Assembly (NCBI GenBank): GCA_963782985.1
Contig: CAWALU010000006.1
Coordinates: 62,001-126,000 of the forward strand
Source: CAVSWT01 sp963782985
GTDB lineage: Bacteria; Bacteroidota; Ignavibacteria; Ignavibacteriales; Ignavibacteriaceae
Direction of reading: 5' to 3'
DNA length: 64,000 bases
This document shows, in pieces, positions 8,100 through 15,527 of this stretch. How positions within the stretch are numbered: the first letter of the stretch is position 1; each line of letters opens with the position of its first letter. A program made the position numbers and the translations under genes. The notes under the pieces are model-generated. The model saw only the letters and a program-made list of their open reading frames with translations, was not told where the DNA came from and searched no databases.

Positions 8100-8903
8100 T
8101 TAGTTTTTCCTTTCGAGCTTTTCCGGTTTAGCGGAAGTCAGCTTTTCTTGTTTTGCAACTTCATTTTTACGTTTAGTAAGCCAATACATTCCGGTTAGAA
8201 AAATTCCTCCCACAGAAACAACCGAAGGAATTTTTTCCATTGCCTGCATTGTAAAGCTGGGCATAGATTGTTTTGGAACTTTAGATGAATATCCAAGCTG
8301 CTCGAAAGGAACAGGAGAAAGTATTAATACATTGCTTCCGCCGGCTTCTTCAAGTCCGTATATATGCGGATAATATTTATTCGGTGATTCTTTTATTCGT
8401 CGTTTAGCTTCTTTAATTAAATCAGAAACTTTGCCGCAAGTTGTTGCTTCAGTCGGGCAGGCTTCAGCGCAGGCGGTTAATTTGCTTTCTTTCAATCTAT
8501 CATGGCACATAATGCATTTTCTTACTCTTGGTGAAACGCTTCCCCATTCATAACGGGGAACTGTATGCGGACAAGCCTGCATACAATACCGGCAGCCGAT
8601 GCATTTATCAGCGTCGTAAAGAACGGGACCGAGTTCAGTTTTTGTAAATGCGCCAACCGGACAGACAGACGCGCAGGCAGGCTCGGCGCAGTGCATGCAC
8701 ATTTTTCTGGCGAAATTATCGCCGTACTGTTCAACAACTGTGTACGTGTTATTTGATAAATGATCTTTTAAAAAATCATCATTTGTTGCGGGTAAATTAT
8801 TTTCTTTTTTGCAGGCTTCGTAACAGCTTCCGCAGCCGACGCACAATGTCGCGTCAAAAAGCAAACCCATTTGATTGCTGTTATCAATAGTGTGTGTGTT
8901 CAT
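8100..8903 (-). CDS. Four-cluster 4Fe-4S ferredoxin subunit with C-terminal anchor, no Tat signal (cluster A)
   Basis: A 267-residue HybA/DsrO/PhsB-like electron-transfer subunit. Four cysteine groups are visible: CVGCGSCYEAC, CMHCAEPACASVCP, CIGCRYCMQACP and CIMCHD with CAEACP, enough for four [4Fe-4S] clusters. A single hydrophobic segment near residues 220-240 (VVSVGGIFLTGMYWL) would anchor it beside the NrfD-like subunit. An in-frame stop at 8916-8918 lies only 12 bases before the ATG, and GGGGA precedes the start. The protein therefore has no N-terminal twin-arginine signal, unlike the paralogue at 12209-13111. This predicts a cytoplasmic-side location, or export with a partner. The adjacent genes are nrfD-like and gcvH-like. 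Confidence 0.92.
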   Translation of the reverse strand: MNTHTIDNSNQMGLLFDATLCVGCGSCYEACKKENNLPATNDDFLKDHLSNNTYTVVEQYGDNFARKMCMHCAEPACASVCPVGAFTKTELGPVLYDADKCIGCRYCMQACPHTVPRYEWGSVSPRVRKCIMCHDRLKESKLTACAEACPTEATTCGKVSDLIKEAKRRIKESPNKYYPHIYGLEEAGGSNVLILSPVPFEQLGYSSKVPKQSMPSFTMQAMEKIPSVVSVGGIFLTGMYWLTKRKNEVAKQEKLTSAKPEKLERKN

Positions 8904-8915
8904 TTTATTTCCCCG

Positions 8916-9590
8916 TTAAACTTTTAAAAAATCTTCTTCAAATTTCTGAATTGAATTTTGATCGAGCTGCGAAACTGCTCCTTCAACAATTCTTCCTCCG
9001 TCAAGCATAGTAACTCCGGCTAAACCAGGCTGCATTGAATTAGTCAAATAAAATTTTAATCTTACAAATTCATTTTGCATCCACTCAATTACGCCTTCGT
9101 TTGATTTAAGTGAATTAGCATTATTATCAAAGTTTACAGGAGAAACAATTGCGCCCCAGTCTTCACCATAACAATCAGAAATATTTTTTCCGATTAGATC
9201 GTCATTAATAAAGCTAACAGTTCCATCAATGGGTGAGCGGAAACATACTGCGCTTGTCGCCTATTTTCGCATCGATAATTGCATCGCCTTTTTTAACTAG
9301 TCTTGCCCGGCTTTGGCGATATTTGTTACAATAAATTTTCCAATTGTTTTAAGCGCAAATTCATCAACGCCAATTTTCACTAAACCGTTGCCTTGCAGTT
9401 CAGCCCAGGTGTGTCCCTTGGAAATGTAAGAATCTGCGGGAACCGTAACGCTAATATTATCAAAAAGTATATTTTCAATAATTTCATAATTTTTTTTGAA
9501 GGCGGGATGATATTTTTTTTCTGCTTTAATTACAAAAGCGTCAATTAAAATTAAAAGAACGAAACCTAATAGAACATATAATGCTACCAT
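8916..9590 (-). pseudogene. Membrane-anchored GcvH-like protein, reading frame interrupted twice
   Basis: First gene of cluster A. The frame from ATG 9590 encodes one N-terminal membrane helix (about 3-22) and the start of a GcvH-like domain (ISKGHTWAELQGNGLVKIGVDEFA), then meets a stop at 9297-9299. Coding continues in a second frame (RLVKKGDAIIDAKIGDK), then returns to the first frame near 9250 (CFRSPIDGTVSFINDDLIG, GEDWGAIVSP, GVTMLDGGRIVEGAV) and ends at 8916. The two shifts cancel. Read through, the product is about 224 residues: TM helix, GcvH-like domain, then a conserved DGG tail shared with 6208-6921. Aligned to the GcvH-like part of 18414-19574, the spacing agrees if about 2 bases near 9301 and 1 base near 9251 are extra. 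Either the gene is damaged or the sequence has errors here. Confidence 0.75.
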
Positions 9591-9639
9591 TTTATTTTCC
9601 TCAATAATTTATTTTATGAACAAAGTTCGATAAGAAATA

Positions 9640-9655
9640 GGCAAGGAGAGTGCCG
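9640..9655 (-). promoter_or_regulatory. Sigma54 (-24/-12) promoter of cluster A
   Basis: The minus strand reads CGGCACTCTCCTTGCC: GGCAC, five bases, TTGC, a full core match to the sigma54 consensus. The -12 element lies about 50 bases before the ATG at 9590. The operon it would drive includes an NtrC-type sigma54 activator (3156-4505). This agreement of promoter class and regulator supports the call. Confidence 0.75.
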
Positions 9656-9753
9656 TAAATTTTAATAGCAAAATATTTTGGTATAAAATCTTCTATTAAA
9701 AAGATTTACAAGAATTTGCCTTCCTATAAATTTTATTAGATAATTTTTGGGGA

Positions 9754-9865
9754 GTTGAATTATTCAACATGGTTTTTAAGGTAAGCTGCTGATTCATTTA
9801 ATATAGTTACAAAAAGACATTTATAAACGCTGAATAATTCACCGCCCCAAAATTGAAAAATTCAA
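9754..9865. promoter_or_regulatory. Three related palindromes, candidate activator binding sites upstream of cluster A
   Basis: Three inverted repeats of one type sit 100-210 bases upstream of the sigma54 promoter: GTTGAATTATTCAAC (9754-9768, perfect 7-bp arms), TGAATAATTCA (9831-9841) and TTGAAAAATTCAA (9853-9865). Size, symmetry and distance suit upstream activator sites for the Fis-type domain of the cluster's NtrC-like regulator. The REC-Fis protein at 1773-2381 could compete for them. AT-richness means chance palindromes are not excluded. Confidence 0.5.
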
Positions 9866-9876
9866 CGGTAAACTTT

Positions 9877-10458
9877 TTATAGAGCTATTTGTTCTTCCAC
9901 GTAAATAGCTTTGCTAATATTACTTCCATTTGATGATGACCAGGCTAATCTTGGAAGTCCATCTTTTAGAACAATAATAGATGGAGTATAGTTATAAGAG
10001 GAACCATTACCTGATGATGGAACAGCATAATCACTTAGCGGCAAAGTGTAATTAGGATTAATGACAAGTTTATAATACCTTATTTCAGAGCCGTTAGAGG
10101 TATTTTGCTGCCAAGCTAAATGATAAATATTTGAAGTTGAAAGATGCGGGATATAACTATTTACTGCAGGGTTAAATGAGTTTTGATCTGTGTTGGGGAT
10201 TTTGGTGGGCTCACCTTTCCATCTATATCCATAAAAGCCGGACATCAACTCAATTTTGGCTACGCGATAATAAAGACTCGCATCCCATCCCCAAAAATCC
10301 TCTGTAACTTTCCAGATAACTACAAAATAATTGCCGTCATCATCAGATGATATAACAGGGCAGGCATCGGGCTGAGGACTATAAAAATCAATAGCTTCTA
10401 GAGGTTCCGGTTGATTATACTTTATATCATCGGCATAATGGGAGATGATGTTAGCGCA
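9877..10458 (-). pseudogene. Remnant of a tryptophan-rich secreted or surface repeat protein
   Basis: An open frame of about 193 codons begins directly after an in-frame stop, with no credible ATG at its start. The first methionines are deep inside continuous protein-like sequence. It contains repeated segments such as CPVISSDDDGNYFVVIWKV, YHLAWQQ and PRLAWSSSNGSN, as in beta-propeller-like extracellular proteins. The N-terminus and any signal peptide are missing. I read it as the 3' part of a decayed gene lying between the two redox clusters. I cannot name a family. Confidence 0.5.
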
Positions 10459-10493
10459 TCATCTCCTTATTAATTATAATCATTTTTTTACCA

Positions 10494-11545
10494 TTACCTC
10501 CTTTTTACTTGTATAATGAAAGCTTTATTATTTTCAAAACCTACTCTCGCTCCAATTTCATTGGTGAAAAAGGAACCGCCGTAGTTATCGCTTATAAAGG
10601 GTAATTCAAATTCTTTATATCTATTCCCATTGAAGTGAATAAGTTTGTCATTGTTTTGGTATGTGTTTCCCCAAAAAAATATATCATTATTTCCATTGCT
10701 TGTTATACTTAATACTCCAACTCCATAGGGGAGATCAATTAGCGTTTTAGTTTCTTTGGTTACGGTATCAAAGGACCATATTTTTGTGTCTGCTAAATAG
10801 ATTTTCCCGCTTTCAAATCTTAAAGCCCAAGACCCAAATTCATTAACATTTTTGTCATTGCTATAAATTACTTCTGCTGATTCATTTTTAAGTTCAATAA
10901 TCTTTGTAATATGATTTTCATTTCTTGCTAAAGCATACGCCATTTCGGTTTCTTTATTCCCTGTTATACTCATAAAAGTACCATTGATGTATCAAAATCA
11001 ATCTTATCCATTTTTGTCCGTCGAAGTGAACGATAGTGCCCCAGGGACCTACACCGTATATATTATTTTCACTGCTGCCCCAGAGTTTGTGGACGGCTTG
11101 ACCATTAGTGAAAATGTTAGATGGTTAAAATCGTATCTTTAAATTTCCCTTTCTCATATTTCAATACTACCCATTAGCAAAATAAATATTCGAAGAGTCT
11201 ATCTGCCCAAATACCATGAAATACCACTGCTAGTGTAACCAGGCATATAGCAAAATTCCATTTTATTACCATCCCATCGCATAATATTAGTAATAGCCAT
11301 TTTCCAGTCTAACATATCTTGAACTCAAAAACCAGCCCAACAATATTATTTTCATCAAATATCCAAACGTCATTAAAGTAGCTGGAGCTAAATCCATCAC
11401 CGAATTCATAAGTTTCAAATGTAAAATTTTGGCTGGTGGTGTCTGGCTGGTTATTGTCTTTATTATCGGGCGGTTCGGTTGTGTTGCAGCTAAAATTTAA
11501 AAAGCTAAATAGACAAATAGCTATTACTTTTATTTTTATTGACAT
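10494..11545 (-). pseudogene. Decayed lipoprotein gene with WD-like (NDVWIF/GTIVHFDG) repeats
   Basis: The first piece (11545 down to 11309) has a lipoprotein signal with lipobox cysteine (FLNFSCNTTEPP) and then FNDVWIFDENNIVG. The next pieces lie in other frames: MAITNIMRWDGNKMEF (about 11300-11250), LWGSSENNIYGVGPWG followed by TIVHFDGQKW (about 11095-11010), and an open frame 10973-10494 ending in FENNKAFIIQVKRR. Together they form one lipoprotein-type beta-propeller gene of roughly 340 codons, broken by at least three frameshifts. With so many disruptions, decay is more likely than sequencing error. The intact original would be a surface lipoprotein of unknown role. Confidence 0.65.
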
Positions 11546-12208
11546 GCTTTCTCCCTGTATATGTTTTTCTCTTAAACTTAAATTATTCTTAAACCAAAAA
11601 AATCATACTTCTGATAAGCAGAAATTGATTGCAGTGTAATTTAAAATAACCTAAGAGAAACGGTTTTTGACAAAGAAGTTTTTAATAAGAGAATAGGTGA
11701 AAAGTGAAATGATAAAGTTCGGCTTGCTTAATGATAGCTGATTAGAATAGTGTTTTTCTGACATCTTATACCCCTTAAGCAGTGTGAATAACTCAAATAA
11801 CTATTGCAAACATGCTCAAATGAAAAAACAAAATCAAATAAATGAGTTTAAGTTCAAGATATAAGCCTGCCCAACTGTCCCTGAAGAAGGGGGTTTAAAG
11901 ATTAAGATTAAGAGCAAGAATAAGATTAAAACTCAGTTAAAGCCAGAATCTGGAGATTCCTAATTCACTAAATCAAAAATAAATTTATACGAATTTCAAT
12001 TTATAAAAACTCAATAGTGTTTGAAATATTGAATAGTTATAGATATAGGTATTTCTAACAAACAAGAAAATCTAACATTTGCATTATTTATTATGATAAC
12101 TAATTTGTCGCAATTTTATGATTTTTTATTAGAATATTCAAACTTTTTGCATGGCGTACTTTTTGTCTAACTACAGCAAATTATAGAAAGTAACTATTTG
12201 GGGTATTC
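11546..12208. other. Long non-coding stretch between decayed gene and cluster B
   Basis: No convincing open frame in 660 bases. It holds an AT-rich low-complexity element (11901-11930, reading ATTAAGATTAAGAGCAAGAA and onward) similar to one near 44756-44785. Close to cluster B it holds the weak sigma54-like site listed separately. No clear copy of the TTGAAT palindrome of cluster A was found; only a shorter GAATATTC lies at about 12132. Confidence 0.5.
12152..12167 (+). promoter_or_regulatory. Weak sigma54-like promoter of cluster B
   Basis: TGGCGTACTTTTTGTC keeps the GG doublet and TTG with the right 5-base spacing but has T for C in the -12 GC. It lies 41 bases before the ATG of the Fe-S subunit. 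Support comes mainly from position and from the sigma54 promoter of the related cluster A. Confidence 0.35.
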
Positions 12209-13111
12209 ATGCAAAAACAAAATAGACGAAACTTCTTAAAATCAGCCGGATTGCTTACCGCTGCTGTAACAGGGGTTTCAACAAAAAAAACTAAAGCAGC
12301 GCCGAAAAATATTTTATCAGAAGATAGGATGGGAGTTTTAGTTGACACTACCGTTTGCATCGGCTGCAGAAATTGTGAATATGCTTGTAAAAAAGCTCAC
12401 AATCTACCAACCGCAGGCGTAGAATCTTATAATGATAAATCAGTATTCAAGCAAATGCGCCGTCCGGATGACACTGCTTTAACGGTTGTAAACCAATATG
12501 AAAATGTTCAAGCTGGGAATTTGCCGATTAATGTAAAAGTACAATGTATGCACTGTGACCACCCCGCTTGCGTTTCTGCTTGCATTGTGGGCGCTTTTTC
12601 CAAAAATGAAAATGGAGCTGTAACATGGGATACCGATAAATGTATCGGCTGCCGGTATTGTATGGTTGCCTGCCCGTTTCAAGTTCCCGCTTTTCAATTC
12701 GATAAAGCATTAAATCCATTAATAATGAAATGCGATTTTTGTTTTGAAAGAACCAAAGAAGGTAAGCTGCCGGCATGCGTAGAAATTTGCCCTGTTGAAG
12801 CGCTCACTTATGGATGGCGCAGCGAATTAATAAAAACCGCCCGCCAAAGAATTAAATTAAATCCTGAAAGATATGTAAATCATATTTTTGGCGAAGAAGA
12901 AGTCGGCGGAACTTCATGGATGTATCTCGCCAGCCAGGATTTTTCAAAACTTCAATTTCCAAAATTGGGCAAAAATATTGCGCCGGGAGTTTCGGAATCT
13001 ATTCAGCATGGAATTTTTGCTTACTTTGTTCCGCCCGCATCTTTATACGCTTTGCTTGCCGGAATTATGTGGCTCGGTAAAAAAAGAGCTGAAAATGAGG
13101 AGAAGAAATAA
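12209..13111 (+). CDS. Tat-exported four-cluster 4Fe-4S subunit with C-terminal anchor (cluster B)
   Basis: A 300-residue HybA/DsrO-like electron-transfer subunit. It begins with a twin-arginine signal (NRRNFLKSAGLLTAA), so the folded, cluster-loaded protein should be exported. Four cysteine groups follow: CIGCRNCEYAC, CMHCDHPACVSAC, CIGCRYCMVACP and CDFC with CVEICP. A C-terminal hydrophobic segment (YFVPPASLYALLAGIMWLG) anchors it in the membrane. The stop codon overlaps the start of the NrfD-like gene by one base. It would pass electrons between the 13-heme cytochrome and the NrfD/quinone module in the periplasm. Its close paralogue at 8100-8903 lacks the Tat signal. Confidence 0.94.
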   Translation: MQKQNRRNFLKSAGLLTAAVTGVSTKKTKAAPKNILSEDRMGVLVDTTVCIGCRNCEYACKKAHNLPTAGVESYNDKSVFKQMRRPDDTALTVVNQYENVQAGNLPINVKVQCMHCDHPACVSACIVGAFSKNENGAVTWDTDKCIGCRYCMVACPFQVPAFQFDKALNPLIMKCDFCFERTKEGKLPACVEICPVEALTYGWRSELIKTARQRIKLNPERYVNHIFGEEEVGGTSWMYLASQDFSKLQFPKLGKNIAPGVSESIQHGIFAYFVPPASLYALLAGIMWLGKKRAENEEKK

Positions 13112-14346
13112 TGGAGACATTTCATAAACCTGCTCAGATACAAAAGAAATTTTTTACTCCCGGAGTATTTGTTTTAATTCTCTTAGCTCTTAACGGAATA
13201 ATTTTTCTTGCGGTAAGATTTTTCTTCGGAATTGGATCAATGACTAATTTAAACAATCAATACCCTTGGGGAATTTGGATTGGTATTGATGTGGCTGCCG
13301 GCGTCGCGCTTGCGGCAGGCGGTTTTACTTCCGCGGCGCTTGGTCATATTATGCATCGCGAAAGATTTCATTCCATTGTACGACCCGCTTTATTAACGGC
13401 TATGCTCGGTTATACTTTTGTTGCAATTGGCGTTACTGTTGACATCGGTCGCTGGTATTTTATCTGGCATCCGCTGATAATGTGGAATGGCAACTCTGCT
13501 CTTTTCGAAGTCGGCATTTGCGTAATGATGTACGTAACTGTTTTATATGTTGAATTCCTTCCGGTTGTTACGGAAAGATTTATCGGCAACGTAAGGTTAA
13601 AAGGATTTCTTGAAGCGTTGAATAAACCGTTGGATAAATTTTTAAGATTTTTAGATAGGGGACTCGCCAAAACAATTTTTATTTTTATAATACTCGGCGT
13701 AGTGCTTTCAACTTTGCATCAATCTTCATTGGGAACATTGATGGTAATTGCGGGACCCAAAATGCATCCGCTGTGGCAGACGCCAATTTTACCGCTGCTG
13801 TTTTTACTCTCCGCAGTATCAGTCGGCTTTCCGATGGTAATTTTTGAATCTATGCTTGCCTCAAGATCTTTCGGGCAAAAGCCTGAAATGGATGTATTAA
13901 CACCGTTGGGTTATACAATTGCGCCTCTTCTCGGAATTTATCTCGCATTCAAAATTGGCGATATGTTCGTACGCGAGACTTTTGTTTATCTAACTGAATT
14001 AAATACCGCAAGCATAATGTTCACCATTGAAGTTGTAGTTGGAATAGTAATTCCATTAAGAATGTTTCTCTCAAAAAAAGTTTTACAATCACCGGGCTTA
14101 TTATTTACGGCGTCATCGCTGGTAATACTCGGAGTATTTTTAAACAGAATTGATAATTTTGTTGTGGCTTATACGCCTCCCTATTCTTTCGGATCTTACT
14201 TCCCGTCAATTGGAGAAATTTCAGTAACAGTTGGTTTTATTGCAATCTTAGTTCTTCTTTACAGATTGATAGTTATAAACTTCCCGGTTATTAGTCAGCC
14301 GGATAAAAAATTCGTCATCAAAACAAAATACACTATTAGAGGTTAA
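13111..14346 (+). CDS. NrfD/HybB-family quinone-reactive membrane subunit (cluster B)
   Basis: A 411-residue integral membrane protein with about ten helices and the family's conserved opening QYPWGIWIGIDVAAGVALAAGGF, plus WHPLIMWNGNSALFEVG. It pairs with the Tat-exported ferredoxin just upstream (1-base overlap) and the multiheme cytochrome just downstream (4-base gap). This is the organisation of Hmc/Hme-type transmembrane redox complexes. The expected reaction is quinol oxidation or quinone reduction coupled to periplasmic Fe-S and heme carriers; direction cannot be read from sequence. It shares design with 6923-8098 but differs enough that the two clusters are old duplicates or separate acquisitions. 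Confidence 0.94.
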   Translation: METFHKPAQIQKKFFTPGVFVLILLALNGIIFLAVRFFFGIGSMTNLNNQYPWGIWIGIDVAAGVALAAGGFTSAALGHIMHRERFHSIVRPALLTAMLGYTFVAIGVTVDIGRWYFIWHPLIMWNGNSALFEVGICVMMYVTVLYVEFLPVVTERFIGNVRLKGFLEALNKPLDKFLRFLDRGLAKTIFIFIILGVVLSTLHQSSLGTLMVIAGPKMHPLWQTPILPLLFLLSAVSVGFPMVIFESMLASRSFGQKPEMDVLTPLGYTIAPLLGIYLAFKIGDMFVRETFVYLTELNTASIMFTIEVVVGIVIPLRMFLSKKVLQSPGLLFTASSLVILGVFLNRIDNFVVAYTPPYSFGSYFPSIGEISVTVGFIAILVLLYRLIVINFPVISQPDKKFVIKTKYTIRG

Positions 14347-14350
14347 TAAT

Positions 14351-15520
14351 ATGAAAAGTGTTATCTGGGGAATTTTATTAATATGCACGGCAGCTTTTGC
14401 TCAAAGTAACAAAGTTCAAAATAGTCCTCATCCAAAATTAATTCTTACCAACGGTCAGGTAAGCTGCAAGACTTGCCATACTTGCGATGTTCCGACAAAG
14501 GAAAATCCATGTTTGGTTGACTGCCCAAGATTTGATATGATAACGGTACAGCAATCACCCGATGAAGGACCCAATGTTGTAACAATGGATAAATTGTCCG
14601 GCGATTATTTGCCGGTGATTTTTTCTCATCGCGTTCATGCTGAAATGTCCGAAATGTCAGGCGGCTGCGCGGGCTGTCATCACTATAATACTGCGGGACC
14701 AATTCAGCCTTGCCAAAATTGCCATGAAGCAAAAAGAAAAAGAGACGATATTTCAAAGCCCGATCTTAAGGGAGCTTATCACAGGCAATGTATGGACTGC
14801 CACAGAGAGTGGAGTCATTCAACTGATTGTAATTCTTGCCATGAATTAAAAAGTAAAAATACATCAGCAGATCAGCAGAAAAAGATTAATAAAATATCAG
14901 AAAAAAAGCATCCAAAAGTTGAAGAGCCCACAAAAGTTGTTTACAAAACAAATTCTAATAAAGGCAAGATGGTAACGTTCTTTCATAATCAGCATACAAA
15001 ATTATTTTCTATTGATTGCGTAAGCTGTCATAAAAATGAAAGCTGCATAAAATGCCACGATCTCCAAAAATCATCGCAGAAAAATAAATTAAGTTCAACC
15101 GCCAGCTTTAATGAAAAGCATCAAAAATGTTTTACCTGTCATAAAAATGATTCATGCACAAAATGCCATAGCGATAAAGAGATGCAGCCATTTAATCACG
15201 CGGCAAGCGCAGGCTGGGCTTTAAATAGATTTCATGAAAATTTAACTTGTCAAAAATGCCACGGTAATACAAACGAATTTAAAAAATTAAATACCGCTTG
15301 CGCATCCTGCCATAATAATTTTGTGAGTGGAAAGTTTGATCATAAAATTACAGGTTTAAAGCTGGATGAAATTCATTCTGAAAATTCATGCGAAGATTGT
15401 CATTTAGAAAATAATTTTGCGGCGAAACCTTCCTGCGATAATTGCCACGAGGGATTTAGTTATCCAAATAAAATCCCCGGCGCCAAAGTTAAGGTTATGT
15501 CGACAAGCGGAAAGAAGTGA
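14351..15520 (+). CDS. Periplasmic multiheme cytochrome c with 13 CxxCH motifs
   Basis: A 389-residue exported protein with signal peptide (about 1-17, ending AAFAQ). I count thirteen CxxCH heme-attachment motifs: CKTCH, CAGCH, CQNCH, CMDCH, CNSCH, CVSCH, CIKCH, CFTCH, CTKCH, CQKCH, CASCH, CEDCH and CDNCH, with many free histidines for distal ligation. A heme-free lysine-rich linker (about 170-205) splits an N-terminal 5-heme and a C-terminal 8-heme part. The layout fits Hmc/Hme cytochromes that form an electron wire with an Fe-S and NrfD-like module, both encoded just upstream. It is followed after 7 bases by the heme-motif kinase. A cytochrome maturation system must exist elsewhere in the genome. 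Confidence 0.95.
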   Translation: MKSVIWGILLICTAAFAQSNKVQNSPHPKLILTNGQVSCKTCHTCDVPTKENPCLVDCPRFDMITVQQSPDEGPNVVTMDKLSGDYLPVIFSHRVHAEMSEMSGGCAGCHHYNTAGPIQPCQNCHEAKRKRDDISKPDLKGAYHRQCMDCHREWSHSTDCNSCHELKSKNTSADQQKKINKISEKKHPKVEEPTKVVYKTNSNKGKMVTFFHNQHTKLFSIDCVSCHKNESCIKCHDLQKSSQKNKLSSTASFNEKHQKCFTCHKNDSCTKCHSDKEMQPFNHAASAGWALNRFHENLTCQKCHGNTNEFKKLNTACASCHNNFVSGKFDHKITGLKLDEIHSENSCEDCHLENNFAAKPSCDNCHEGFSYPNKIPGAKVKVMSTSGKK

Positions 15521-15527
15521 TTATAAA

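Noticed and set aside
12479..12776. Two antisense open frames over the Tat-exported Fe-S gene
   Set aside because: They lie wholly opposite a strongly conserved ferredoxin with four cluster motifs.
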